From: an uncultured Bacteroidota bacterium
Lineage (GTDB): Bacteria; Bacteroidota; Bacteroidia; Bacteroidales; P3
Assembly: GCA_902771735.1 (NCBI GenBank)
Contig: CACXXO010000007.1
Coordinates: 147,561 to 211,560, forward strand
Direction of reading: 5' to 3'
DNA length: 64,000 nucleotides
The translations under genes and the position numbers were made by a program. The notes under the pieces were generated by a model. It worked only from the letters and a program-made list of their open reading frames with translations. It did no database searches and was not told the DNA's origin. Positions 24,543 to 33,776 of this stretch are shown in pieces. Position 1 is the stretch's first letter. Each line of letters opens with the position of its first letter.

Positions 24543-26270
24543 ATGAAACGACTTGTCATTGCCTTGATGCTGGCTGTGAGCGGTTATGCTATGGCCTGCA
24601 CTAATCTTATTGTGTCGAAGGGTGCCAGCGCCGACGGCAGCACCTTCATCACCTATGCCGCCGACAGCCACACGCGCTATGGGCAGCTGCGCTATTGCCC
24701 CGCTGCCGACCACCAGCCCGGCGAGATGCTGAAGCTCTACAACTACGGCAGCCTCAAGTTCCAGATTGAGATACCGCAGCCGGCGCACACCTACCAGGTG
24801 GTGGGCTTCATCAACGAGCACCAGCTGGCCATAGGTGAGACCACCTGGGGCGGCATCAGCCCCCTCGACAAGGGCAACGCCGAGGGCATTGACTACGGCA
24901 ACCTCATCTACGTCACCCTCCAGCGCGCAAAGAACTGCCGCGAGGCCATCAAGGTGATGCACGAGCTGGTAAGCACCTACGGCTACAGCGACGGTGGCGA
25001 GAGTTTTTCCCTCGCCGACCCCAACGAGGTGTGGATCTTCGAGATTACCAGCAAGGGCCCCTTCGAGAAGGGTGCCGTGTGGGTGGCGCGCCGCGTGCCC
25101 GACGGATACATCTGCGGCCACGCCAACCAGGCCCGCATCACCACCTTCCCGCAGGAGCCTCTGAAGTGGAAGAAGAAAGGCCCGCACCCTGCCATCAGCA
25201 GCAAGCATATCGACCATATCTTCGAGCCCGAGGTGGAGTGCGTCTATAGCGAGGATGTGGTACTCTTTGCACTCAAGCATAGCGAGTATGAGGGGGATGA
25301 CGAATATTTCTCCTTCGCCGACACCTACAACCCACTAACCTTCTCCGGCCTCCGCGCCTGCGAGGCCCGCGTTTATGCTATGTTCAACCGCGCTTGCGCG
25401 GAACGCGACCAATCGGGAGCGAATCGCACAAGCAGCATGAAACGTTATGAGGCCTTCGCCATGGGCGATGCCAATGCCGAACGACTCCCCCTTTGGGTGA
25501 AGCCCACCCGCAAGCTCAGCGTGCAGGACTGCATGGCCCTGATGCGCGACCATTTCGAGGGCACCCCCATGGACATGACCCAGGATGTCGGTGCAGGTCC
25601 CTTCCACTGCCCCTATCGCTGGCGTCCGATGGACTTCGAGGTCGACGGCAAGAAGTATGTCCACGAGCGTGCCATCAGCACGCAGCAGACGGGCTTCTCG
25701 TTCGTGGCGCAATGCCGCAAGTGGCTGCCCAACAAGCTGGGCGGTATCATCTGGTTCGGCGTTGATGACACCTACTCAACCGTCTACTGCCCCATCTACT
25801 GCGGAGTGACGCAAATCCCCATCTGCTTTGAAGAGGGCAACGGCAGTATGAGCCGCTACAGCGAGACGGCGGCCTTCTGGCTTTTCAACCGCGTGAGCAA
25901 TTTCTGCTACCTGCGCTACGACTCGATGATTGTCGACGTGCAGCGTGTGCAGCAGGAACTGGAGACCGACTTTGTGCGCGACGAGGCCAGCCATGCCAAA
26001 CGCTGGGCACAGGAGGAGAACGAAGCCCGCTTGGTGGGAGCCCTCAACCGCTTCAGCAACGACCGCGCCGAGCGAATGATGCGGCGCTGGAAAGAACTCG
26101 ACCAACTGCTGCTCATGAAATACATAGACGGCAACATCAAGACCGTTGAGAACGGCCGTATCAAGACTACCCCCACAGGTGTCGTCACCGGCATCAAGCA
26201 GCCGCCCTATCCCGCTTGGTTCTATCGCCAGATTGTCGACGACCACGGCGACGTGCTGCAAGAGAAATAA
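24543..26270 (+). CDS. C69-family dipeptidase (exported)
   Basis: A 575-residue peptidase of the C69 (U34) family. The signal peptide ends at MAC, exposing the N-terminal nucleophile Cys at about residue 19 (CTNLIVSKGASADGSTFITY), as in dipeptidase A-type enzymes that self-process to free this cysteine. Other marks: GETTWGGISPL, YGYSDGGESFSLADPNEVWIFEI and GHANQARITTF. It is predicted to cleave dipeptides in the periplasm or on the surface. It follows ribBA closely and is closed by a strong terminator. Confidence 0.9.
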   Translation: MKRLVIALMLAVSGYAMACTNLIVSKGASADGSTFITYAADSHTRYGQLRYCPAADHQPGEMLKLYNYGSLKFQIEIPQPAHTYQVVGFINEHQLAIGETTWGGISPLDKGNAEGIDYGNLIYVTLQRAKNCREAIKVMHELVSTYGYSDGGESFSLADPNEVWIFEITSKGPFEKGAVWVARRVPDGYICGHANQARITTFPQEPLKWKKKGPHPAISSKHIDHIFEPEVECVYSEDVVLFALKHSEYEGDDEYFSFADTYNPLTFSGLRACEARVYAMFNRACAERDQSGANRTSSMKRYEAFAMGDANAERLPLWVKPTRKLSVQDCMALMRDHFEGTPMDMTQDVGAGPFHCPYRWRPMDFEVDGKKYVHERAISTQQTGFSFVAQCRKWLPNKLGGIIWFGVDDTYSTVYCPIYCGVTQIPICFEEGNGSMSRYSETAAFWLFNRVSNFCYLRYDSMIVDVQRVQQELETDFVRDEASHAKRWAQEENEARLVGALNRFSNDRAERMMRRWKELDQLLLMKYIDGNIKTVENGRIKTTPTGVVTGIKQPPYPAWFYRQIVDDHGDVLQEK

Positions 26271-26305
26271 AAAAAACCGCCTCGGGAATGAGGCGGTTTT
26301 TTTTT
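26271..26305. terminator. Bidirectional terminator between C69 peptidase and nadK
   Basis: AAAAAACCGCCTC pairs with GAGGCGGTTTTTT around a GGGAAT loop. It can end both the plus-strand ribBA unit and the minus-strand nadK operon. Confidence 0.9.
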
Positions 26306-26333
26306 GCTCGCTGCAAAGGCGGATTCGCCGAAA

Positions 26334-27230
26334 TTATTGTCGCACTTCTGTCCCCCACATTAGTTTGTCACGGATGGCGGAGAAGAAGTTCTGCGTATTC
26401 ATGCGGATAAGACTGATGGCAAAGGGAGCGCGGCAGAGGTCGATGGTGGTGGAACCGATGAGGGTGAGGCGTCGCGAGTCCATGCCGAGGGTGAAAGAAT
26501 CCAAGTGGCGGAGTAGTTGAGGATCCTGATTGGGGTCTGTGTGGTGGGTGGCAGGGACGGTGACGAGGCGTAGGCGCGCACTGTCGGGAACAATAATGGG
26601 GCGGAGAGTGAGGGTATGGGCGCCGATGGGGGTGATGACGAAGCAGCCGCAGTCGGGCGTGAGGATGGGGCCGCCACAGGAGAGAGAATAGGCAGTGGAA
26701 CCTGTGGGCGAGGCCACAATGACGCCATCGCCGGCATAGGTGGCTACATAAAGGTCGTCGACATAGACCTCGGTGCGTAACATCGAGGAGCCCTCAGGAC
26801 GGTGAAGGAAGACCTCATTGAGGGCGAAGTGGTTGTCTGACTGACTGATTGTCTGATTGCTGGAATGGGCAAGTGAAGAGGAAGTGATTTGGAGAAGGGT
26901 GCGGTGCTCGAGGGTGAAGTGTCCCGCCATGAGGTCGGAGACGAGGGTGGCAAGGTTGTCCTTGCCTGCAGTGGTGAGGAAGCCGAGGTGGCCGAAGTTG
27001 ATGCCAAGGATGGGGGGAAAGGATTCGGGGCTGGTGCTGTGGACGAATTGCACGGAGGAGAGCAACGTACCATCACCGCCGATGGAGAAGAGGTAGTCGA
27101 AGCCGTCGACACTATCGGCGTCGTGGACAATCTGGGTGGCGATACCGGCGCGCTGAAGTTCGGCGCATAGGTGATTGAAAGCCGGGAGGTCGGCGGGGTC
27201 GATGTGACGGTAGTAGAGGGCTATCTTCAT
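26334..27230 (-). CDS. nadK: NAD kinase
   Basis: A 298-residue enzyme that phosphorylates NAD to NADP. Diagnostic motifs: SIGGDGTLLSSVQ (GGDG, about residue 51), NFGHLGFLTTAG, NEVFLHRPEGSSMLRTEVY (NE of the adenine site), and AGDGVIVASPTGSTAYSLS. It is the last gene of the long minus-strand operon that starts near 35 kb, 27 bp after the T9SS type B protein gene. Confidence 0.96.
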   Translation of the reverse strand: MKIALYYRHIDPADLPAFNHLCAELQRAGIATQIVHDADSVDGFDYLFSIGGDGTLLSSVQFVHSTSPESFPPILGINFGHLGFLTTAGKDNLATLVSDLMAGHFTLEHRTLLQITSSSLAHSSNQTISQSDNHFALNEVFLHRPEGSSMLRTEVYVDDLYVATYAGDGVIVASPTGSTAYSLSCGGPILTPDCGCFVITPIGAHTLTLRPIIVPDSARLRLVTVPATHHTDPNQDPQLLRHLDSFTLGMDSRRLTLIGSTTIDLCRAPFAISLIRMNTQNFFSAIRDKLMWGTEVRQ

Positions 27231-27257
27231 GGTTTGAGGGCTATAAAGGATTAGAGG

Positions 27258-28508
27258 CTATTTTATTACCAAAACGGAGCCAGTAAAAATCTTGACGCGG
27301 TTGTTGTTGAAGCGACAGCGGAGGGCGTAGGCGTAGGCGTCCTGAGGGGTGTCGGCAGAGGGGGTCCAGCCGGCGAGGGGATCCTCGGTGGAGTAGACGA
27401 GAAGGCCGAAGCGGTTATAGATGAAAAGCTCGTAGAGGTCACCTTTGAGACCGCGCAGGCGTGGGAGGAAGGTGCCATTGACAGGATCGCCTACAATGAT
27501 GACATTGGGGAAGGCCCATGCGGGATCGGGAGGCGTGGGGACGACAACGCAGAGGGTGTCGGACGAACGAGGATTGAGGTTGCAGGCATCTGGAACCTCG
27601 AGGCGGTAGCAGTGGAGAGAGTCGTAGATGTTGATATCGCTATCGACATAGGTGAAGGGGGGCTCGGCGAAGAGGAGGGTGGCGATGGAGTCCCACGGGG
27701 AACCGTCGACGCTACGATAGAGAGTGTAGCGGCCGCTATGGTAGGCGGTGTCGATGTCAAACGAGAGAATATTGCGCCAATGGATACTGTCGTATTCGAT
27801 GCCAGAGATGGAGAGGAAGGCGGCGGTGTCGACAGTGAGCCGTTCCACATGAACAAGGTTGGACTGCGAAACGAGGGGGTGGCCGTTATGGATATCGCCA
27901 AAACTCTCGGCCTGTAGTTTGAGCCACACACGTGTGGTGCTGTCGGGAATGGTGAAAGAGTAGGTGAAAGGGCCGGTGCTGTCGGTGGTAAAGCAGGTAC
28001 GGTAATCGTCGTCGAATGGTTCGAGGCGCACCTTGAGACGATAGCAGTAGATGCCGCCGGGCATGCCTCTATAGGGTGTCCACGAAGCGTTGACGGTAGA
28101 GGAGCAGCGCGGCACCTCGGCAGTGAGGACTATGTTGCCGAAAGAAGGTGTCAAAGAACTGACATCGTAGGTACTGTCGAAGACATGGATACGATAGGTG
28201 TGAGGCTCTGTGGCGTCATGATCGAGGCAGACGAAAGATGTATCAAGACGTCCGAAGACGGTGTCGTAGTCGAGGCAGGGAGTGCCCGTGCAGATGTGGT
28301 AGCCCATGGTCTGCGGATCAGTGCTGGGGTGCCACGAAAGAACAATCTGCTGTGTGGCCTCGTCGACGGTGGCCAACCAGCCAGTGACGGGTGCCACGGT
28401 CACCTGGGCAAAGAGGGATGGTAAAGATAAGAAACAAGAAATGAGTATTAGGCTGACGCGTGAGAGCCGCGTTAGCACATTTCTCATTCTAAATTCCACA
28501 TTCTTCAT
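27258..28508 (-). CDS. Secreted fibronectin-III-like protein with T9SS type B sorting domain
   Basis: A 416-residue exported protein. A signal peptide (residues 13-35, ending LFAQ) precedes several fibronectin-III-like modules (for example QQIVLSWHPSTDPQTMGYHI near 52-71 and STVNASWTPYRGMPGGIYCY near 140). The last ~85 residues (PNVIIVGDPVNGTFLPRLRG, YELFIYNRFGLLVYST, TPQDAYAYALRC, GSVLVIK) match the gliding-motility-associated (CHU_C, T9SS type B) sorting domain. Surface delivery is therefore likely. It is embedded in a housekeeping operon between an ABC exporter and nadK. Confidence 0.83.
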   Translation of the reverse strand: MKNVEFRMRNVLTRLSRVSLILISCFLSLPSLFAQVTVAPVTGWLATVDEATQQIVLSWHPSTDPQTMGYHICTGTPCLDYDTVFGRLDTSFVCLDHDATEPHTYRIHVFDSTYDVSSLTPSFGNIVLTAEVPRCSSTVNASWTPYRGMPGGIYCYRLKVRLEPFDDDYRTCFTTDSTGPFTYSFTIPDSTTRVWLKLQAESFGDIHNGHPLVSQSNLVHVERLTVDTAAFLSISGIEYDSIHWRNILSFDIDTAYHSGRYTLYRSVDGSPWDSIATLLFAEPPFTYVDSDINIYDSLHCYRLEVPDACNLNPRSSDTLCVVVPTPPDPAWAFPNVIIVGDPVNGTFLPRLRGLKGDLYELFIYNRFGLLVYSTEDPLAGWTPSADTPQDAYAYALRCRFNNNRVKIFTGSVLVIK

Positions 28509-28511
28509 TTC

Positions 28512-30320
28512 CTAAAAACTTTGTAAGGCAACCAATTGGGCGTAGCGGCCGTTGAGGGCCATGAGTTGAGTGTGGGTGCCACGTTCGACGACACGTCCAT
28601 GGTCGAGGACGACGATACAGTCGGCATTGACGACGGTGGAGAGTCGGTGGGCAATGACGATGGCGGAGCGATGGCGCAAGACCTCGTCGAGAGTAGCCTG
28701 TAGGAGGCGCTCACTCTCGGTGTCGAGAGCCGATGTGGCCTCGTCGAAGATGAGGAGGTCTGGATTGCGCAACAAGGCACGTGCAATACTGATACGCTGG
28801 CGCTGGCCTCCAGAGAGGAGACTGCCACCCTCGCCGAGAGAAGTATCGTAGCCTTGGGCGAGGCTGATGATAAAATCATGAGCCTGGGCGGCACGGGCAG
28901 CCTGTTCGATGTCGGCACGCGTGGCGTTGGGACATCCAAAGGCAATGTTGGCGGCCACAGTGTCGTTGAAGAGAAGTGTGTCCTGCGCCACCACGCCGAT
29001 GCGACTGCGGAGGTCGGCAAGGGGCATATTGTTGATGTTGACACCATCCAGCATAATCGCGCCCTGGGTGCAAGGATAGAAACGGCAGAGAAGGTCGGCA
29101 ATAGTAGACTTGCCACTGCCAGAACTGCCTACAAGGGCAACCGTTGTTCCACGTGGAACATCGAAGGAAACATCATCGAGGACTGGTGTTCCGGGATTGT
29201 AGGAGAAGGTGACATGGCGGAGGGAGACAAGGTTGCCGGAAGGCTCCGCGTTTTCAAATCTTTCAGCATACTCTGAAGGTTCTGAGGACTCGTTGAGGAA
29301 CTGCTCGATACGGTCGGCGCAAGCACGTCCTTTCTTGATCTGCGAAAGGCCGGTAGAAAAATCCTTGGCGGGCGGAATCATCAACACGAAGAGCATCACA
29401 TAAGAGATGAAAAGCTCGGAGGTGAGGCCTTGGTCGCCACTGAAGACCAGCCAAGCGCCAAAGAGAAGAATGCCAATGACGATGGTGTTGCCGAGGAAAT
29501 CGCTGACAGGCGAGGCTGCGTCGATGCGACGCAGCATGAGAGTGCGACGACGTGTATACTCGCGGTTGGAGGCGCGGAAACGGCGGTTGGAGAAATCAAT
29601 AGCGGTGTAGGACTTGATGACCTTGAGGCCTCCTATGGTCTCGTCGGTGAGCGAGACAAGGTAAGAGTTCATCTCTTGCACAATCTTCGAACTGCGCTTC
29701 AACTTATGCGAAATTCCCGAGATGACAAAAGCCACCAGCGGCAGCATGCACAACACGAAGAGCGTGAGCTTGACATTGATATAGAAAAGCATGAAGAGAT
29801 AAAGTGTCATGCCGATGACCGCCGTGAGCAGCATCTGAATGGAACCCAGAATGCCCTCCTCATATTCCACCATGTCGCTCGTGAAGCGAGCCATGACATC
29901 GCCCTTGCGGTGGTGGTCGTAATAGCTCATGGGAAGGTGCATCGCCTTATGGAACATGCGGTTGCGCAGGTTGCGGACGATGCCGGTGCGGATAATGGAA
30001 ATCTCGACGGCCGAGAGGTATGAGAAAACGTTCTTGAGGGCATAGAGTACAAAGATGATGCCCGAGAAGAGCAGTAGCGCCTTGAGTTGGCCGAAGGAGA
30101 TGAGCCAAGAGTAGAGCCTGTCGAGCCAAAGAGCCACGAGGTTGCCTGTAGCCACCGGCGTGGCATCGCCGGTGCCGAAAAGAATCTTCAGGAAGTCGGC
30201 CACAGAAAGCGCCGTGGCCATGGTGAACAACACACTGAGAACCATGAAGAGGCCATACAGTGCACTTTGGGCACTGTATGGCTTGAGTTGCTTCAGTGTA
30301 AAATTGCCACGCAGCTTCAC
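28512..30320 (-). CDS. MsbA-like ABC exporter (fused permease and ATPase)
   Basis: A 602-residue half-exporter. Six membrane helices fill residues 20-330, then the ATPase domain: Walker A VGSSGSGKSTIADLLCRF, Q-loop IGVVAQDTLLFND, signature LLSGGQRQRISIARALLRNP, Walker B LLIFDEATSALDTESER, H-loop VIAHRLSTV. It works as a dimer. MsbA-type proteins flip lipid A core or other lipids; the substrate here is not certain. It overlaps purB by 4 bp and is followed 3 bp later by the T9SS type B gene. A perfect parS-like palindrome lies inside it (29145-29160). Confidence 0.92.
   Translation of the reverse strand: MKLRGNFTLKQLKPYSAQSALYGLFMVLSVLFTMATALSVADFLKILFGTGDATPVATGNLVALWLDRLYSWLISFGQLKALLLFSGIIFVLYALKNVFSYLSAVEISIIRTGIVRNLRNRMFHKAMHLPMSYYDHHRKGDVMARFTSDMVEYEEGILGSIQMLLTAVIGMTLYLFMLFYINVKLTLFVLCMLPLVAFVISGISHKLKRSSKIVQEMNSYLVSLTDETIGGLKVIKSYTAIDFSNRRFRASNREYTRRRTLMLRRIDAASPVSDFLGNTIVIGILLFGAWLVFSGDQGLTSELFISYVMLFVLMIPPAKDFSTGLSQIKKGRACADRIEQFLNESSEPSEYAERFENAEPSGNLVSLRHVTFSYNPGTPVLDDVSFDVPRGTTVALVGSSGSGKSTIADLLCRFYPCTQGAIMLDGVNINNMPLADLRSRIGVVAQDTLLFNDTVAANIAFGCPNATRADIEQAARAAQAHDFIISLAQGYDTSLGEGGSLLSGGQRQRISIARALLRNPDLLIFDEATSALDTESERLLQATLDEVLRHRSAIVIAHRLSTVVNADCIVVLDHGRVVERGTHTQLMALNGRYAQLVALQSF
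29145..29160. promoter_or_regulatory. parS site (perfect 16-bp palindrome)
   Basis: TGTTCCACGTGGAACA is a perfect inverted repeat identical to the canonical ParB-binding parS form known from other phyla. It lies inside the ABC exporter gene, where it encodes part of VPRGTT. Confidence 0.8.
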
Positions 30321-31666
30321 AGGCTGTAACCAATATAATTGTGAGGTGTAATGTGGCGGATGCGTTCCTTGATTTCGGGAGCAACGTCGAGGGTTTCGAC
30401 GAAGGCGGCAATGGTGTCGGCGGTGACCTTCTCATTGGTGCGCGTGAGCTGCTTGAGAGCCTCATAGGGGTTGGGGTAGCCCACCGAGCGGAGAATGGTT
30501 TGGATGGCTTCGGCCACCACGGCCCAGTTGTTCTCCAGGTCGCGGTAGAGTGCCTGCTCGTTGAGGAGCAGCTTCCCTAAGCCTTTCTCCAACGAGGCGA
30601 TGGAAATCAGGGTGTGGGCAATGGGAACACCGATGTTGCGGCTCACGGTGGAGTCAGTCAGGTCGCGCTGCATGCGGCTGACGGGCAACTTATGGCTGAG
30701 GTGCTCAAAGATGGCGTTGGCCAGACCCAAATTGCCCTCGGCATTCTCGAAGTCGATGGGATTGACCTTGTGGGGCATAGCGCTGGAACCCACTTCGCCG
30801 GCCTTGATTTTCTGCTTGAAATATTCCATCGAGACATAGGTCCACACATCGCGGCAAAGGTCTATGAGGATGACATTGATACGTTTGCATGCGTCGAACC
30901 AGGCTGCCATCATGTCGTAGTTTTCAATCTGGGTGGTGAGCTGCTGACGCTCAAGGCCGAGGTGGGTCTTCACGAAGTCGTTGCCAAAGGCACGCCAGTC
31001 GATGTCGGGGAAAGCGGCCAAGTGGGCGTTGAAGTTACCCGTGGCACCGCCAAACTTGGCGGTGAAGGGGATTCTTTCGAGTTCCTCGATCTGGCGACGA
31101 AGACGGTAGGCAAAGACCCCCCACTCCTTGCCGAGAGTCGTCGGCGAGGCTGGCTGGCCATGGGTGTGGGCCAACATGGGGATATCCTTCCACTCCTCGG
31201 CGCGCTCGTCGAGCAGGGCCTGAATACGGCGATAGGCCGGCAGCAACACTTCGTCGTGGCACTCCTTCATGCTCAGCGGCACAGAGGTATTGTTGATGTC
31301 CTGCGAGGTGAGGCCGAAATGGATGAACTCCTTGAGGTCGGCAATTCCCATTTCGTCGAACTTGCCTTTGAGGAAATACTCCACCGCCTTGACGTCGTGG
31401 TTGGTCACCTTCTCGATGTCCTTGATAGCCTGGGCGTCGGCATCGGCAAAATTGCGGTAAATGTCACGCAAGGCCTCGGCTTTGGCGGCCACGCCAGCCA
31501 GCGCGGGACGCTGGGCTTTCAAGCGCTCGGCGAGGGCAATGAAATATTCCACCTCGACGCGGACGCGGTATTTAATCAGTGCCCCTTCAGAGAAATACTT
31601 GGCCAGGGGCTCACATTTGGAACGGTAGCGCCCGTCGATGGGCGACACGGCATTGAGACTATTCAT
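30317..31666 (-). CDS. purB: Adenylosuccinate lyase
   Basis: A 449-residue fumarase/aspartase-superfamily enzyme acting twice in purine synthesis (SAICAR to AICAR, and adenylosuccinate to AMP). Marks: MNSLNAVSPIDGRYRSKCEP, FGLTSQDINNTS, AHTHGQPASPTTLGKEW (catalytic His) and GSSAMPHKVNPIDFENAEG, the family signature loop with the catalytic Ser. It has the long E. coli-type form. It overlaps the ABC exporter gene by 4 bp and follows the PHP phosphatase gene by 19 bp. Confidence 0.97.
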   Translation of the reverse strand: MNSLNAVSPIDGRYRSKCEPLAKYFSEGALIKYRVRVEVEYFIALAERLKAQRPALAGVAAKAEALRDIYRNFADADAQAIKDIEKVTNHDVKAVEYFLKGKFDEMGIADLKEFIHFGLTSQDINNTSVPLSMKECHDEVLLPAYRRIQALLDERAEEWKDIPMLAHTHGQPASPTTLGKEWGVFAYRLRRQIEELERIPFTAKFGGATGNFNAHLAAFPDIDWRAFGNDFVKTHLGLERQQLTTQIENYDMMAAWFDACKRINVILIDLCRDVWTYVSMEYFKQKIKAGEVGSSAMPHKVNPIDFENAEGNLGLANAIFEHLSHKLPVSRMQRDLTDSTVSRNIGVPIAHTLISIASLEKGLGKLLLNEQALYRDLENNWAVVAEAIQTILRSVGYPNPYEALKQLTRTNEKVTADTIAAFVETLDVAPEIKERIRHITPHNYIGYSL

Positions 31667-31685
31667 GTTTATCGGGTCTAAAAGT

Positions 31686-32423
31686 CTAAAGGGTATTGTT
31701 CAAAAACTCATGCTTCTCGAGCACTTTCTCCACCTTGCGGTCGTGGCTGAGATCGATGAGGGCCTGGGCATACATGCCATTGTGGGTGTCGGTGCCCATG
31801 AATTCGACCCATCCCCTGTCGAGCATTGCGTAAGCGCGCTTTTTGGCCTCTTCGCCATAGAAACCGCCAAGCGAAAGGACATTGATTTGGAAGAACACGC
31901 CCTGGTTCTTGAGTTGCTCTATGCGGGAACCCTGCACATTGAGGTAGGGATAGCGCTCAGGGTGAGCAAGGATGACTTCGTAGCCCTTCATCTGCATGTC
32001 GAAAATCATTTCGTCACAGCCCATCATCTGCTGGTGCAACGAAAATTCGACGAGCACATACTTGCCGCCCACCTGCAGGAAACGCGGGTTCTCGAGACGC
32101 TGCTGGAAACCTGAGTCGATGCGGTATTCACCGCCAATGCCCACCATCTCAATCTCCACGCCGGCATCGATGGCCTGCTTCTTCAACTCCTCATAGCGAC
32201 GGCAGATGTCGCCCTCGTCGTTTGGAAAACGGGGATACTGGAAATGTGGGGTGATGATGACCTTGTTGTAGCCCACAGCCTTGAGGGTGTTGAGGCACTC
32301 GATGCTCTCTTCCACACACTTGGAGCCGTCGTCTACCTTGGGAACCAAATGGCAGTGCATATCCGTGCCCAAGCTCTGGAAGATGGGACGGGGTTCGTAT
32401 TTTCTCTTGAAAAAGCCAAACAT
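31686..32423 (-). CDS. PHP-family protein tyrosine phosphatase, CpsB/YwqE-like
   Basis: A 245-residue PHP-domain phosphoesterase. Metal-binding motifs are in order: DMHCHLVPKVDDGS (residues 21-34), VIITPHFQYPRF, VEFSLHQQMM, VILAHPERYPYL and FMGTDTHN. The closest characterised relatives are the Gram-positive capsule regulators CpsB and YwqE, which dephosphorylate the BY-kinase controlling polysaccharide export. No BY-kinase or capsule locus is in this window, so its partner is elsewhere. It lies between murA and purB. Confidence 0.88.
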   Translation of the reverse strand: MFGFFKRKYEPRPIFQSLGTDMHCHLVPKVDDGSKCVEESIECLNTLKAVGYNKVIITPHFQYPRFPNDEGDICRRYEELKKQAIDAGVEIEMVGIGGEYRIDSGFQQRLENPRFLQVGGKYVLVEFSLHQQMMGCDEMIFDMQMKGYEVILAHPERYPYLNVQGSRIEQLKNQGVFFQINVLSLGGFYGEEAKKRAYAMLDRGWVEFMGTDTHNGMYAQALIDLSHDRKVEKVLEKHEFLNNTL

Positions 32424-32456
32424 AGCAATCGGTATTTGTGAGTTATAGTTATTTTC

Positions 32457-33776
32457 TTATTCCACTCTTCTTATTTCGGCACCGAGGCGGGCCAGACGCT
32501 GGTCAATGCGCTGGTAGCCACGGTCTATCTGCTCGATGTTGTCGATGCGGCTCTTGCCTTCGGCGCTGAGGGCGGCGATGAGCAGGGCCACACCGGCACG
32601 TATGTCGGGCGACGCCATGCGCACACCGCGCAGCTTGTGTTCGCGGTCGAGTCCTATGACGGTGGCGCGGTGTGGGTCGCAGAGGATAATCTGGGCTCCC
32701 ATGTCGATAAGCTTGTCAACGAAGAACAGGCGGCTCTCGAACATCTTCTGGTGGATGAGCACGCTGCCCTTGGCCTGGGTGGCCACCACAAGGGCTATGG
32801 AGATAAGGTCGGGCGTGAAACCGGGCCATGGTGCGTCGGCTACCGTCATGATGCTTCCGTCCATGAAACGTTCAATCTCGTAGTGCTCCTGCGCCGGGAC
32901 ATAGAGGTCGTCGCCTTTCTGCCACACCTCGATGCCCAATCGGCGGAACACCTGCGGGATAAGCCCCAAGTGCTGTACCTGGGCGTTCTTGATGGTGATG
33001 TCGCCCTCTGTCATGGCAGCCATGCCTATGAACGAGCCCACCTCGATCATGTCGGGCAACAGGCGATGTTCGCAGCCGTGGAGTTCTTTCACGCCACGAA
33101 TGGTCAGCAGGTTGCTTCCCACGCCGGTGATTTTGGCCCCCATGCGGTTGAGCATGTTGCATAGTTGGTAGACGTAGGGTTCGCAGGCGGCATTCATGAT
33201 GGTGGTGGTGCCACGCGCCATGACGGCAGTCATGATGATGTTGGCCGTACCGGTGACCGACGCCTCGTCGAGGAGCATGTAGCAACCCTTGAGTTTCTTG
33301 GCACGCACCAGATAAGCGCCACGCTTGTATTCCACCTCGGCACCGAGGCGTTCCATGCCGATGAAGTGGGTGTCGAGGCGGCGACGGCCAATCTTGTCGC
33401 CCCCGGGCTGCGGCACCACGGCCTGGCCAAAACGCGACAGCAGCGGACCCACCAGCATGATGCTGCCTCGCAGGGCTCCTGCCTGCTCGCGGAACTGCGG
33501 GCTCTGCAGCACCTCAAGGTTCACCTGGTCGGCCTGAAACTCAAAGGTGCGACCGCTCTCGCAGGCCGACGGCACGTCTTCCCTCACGCTCACCCCGAGG
33601 AGTTTCAGCAGGTCGATGAGTTTGTTCACGTCACGGATGTCGGGCACATGCTCGATGCGCACCTTCTCCGAGGTCAACAGTACGGCACAAAGCACCTGCA
33701 GAGCCTCGTTCTTGGCTCCCTGCGGCACTATCTCGCCGCGAAGCTTGTGTCCTCCTATGATTTCAAAACTGCTCAT
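32457..33776 (-). CDS. murA: UDP-N-acetylglucosamine 1-carboxyvinyltransferase, Asp-type active site
   Basis: A 439-residue enzyme for the first committed step of peptidoglycan synthesis, adding enolpyruvate from PEP to UDP-GlcNAc. Marks: KLRGEIVPQGAKNEALQVLC, ALRGSIMLVGPLLSRFG, PGGDKIGRRRLDTHF and DIRAGVALLIAALSAEG. At the place of E. coli Cys115 the residue is Asp127 (codon 33396-33398). Natural Cys-to-Asp forms are fosfomycin-insensitive. I start at ATG 33776, which overlaps the DUF4290 stop (ATGA); a longer open frame upstream is out-of-frame DUF4290 sequence. Confidence 0.96.
   Translation of the reverse strand: MSSFEIIGGHKLRGEIVPQGAKNEALQVLCAVLLTSEKVRIEHVPDIRDVNKLIDLLKLLGVSVREDVPSACESGRTFEFQADQVNLEVLQSPQFREQAGALRGSIMLVGPLLSRFGQAVVPQPGGDKIGRRRLDTHFIGMERLGAEVEYKRGAYLVRAKKLKGCYMLLDEASVTGTANIIMTAVMARGTTTIMNAACEPYVYQLCNMLNRMGAKITGVGSNLLTIRGVKELHGCEHRLLPDMIEVGSFIGMAAMTEGDITIKNAQVQHLGLIPQVFRRLGIEVWQKGDDLYVPAQEHYEIERFMDGSIMTVADAPWPGFTPDLISIALVVATQAKGSVLIHQKMFESRLFFVDKLIDMGAQIILCDPHRATVIGLDREHKLRGVRMASPDIRAGVALLIAALSAEGKSRIDNIEQIDRGYQRIDQRLARLGAEIRRVE

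Noticed and set aside
23970-25280. A 436-codon minus-strand open frame
   Set aside because: Antisense to ribBA and the C69 peptidase gene, with low-complexity Val/Ala/Gly/His composition typical of a shadow frame.
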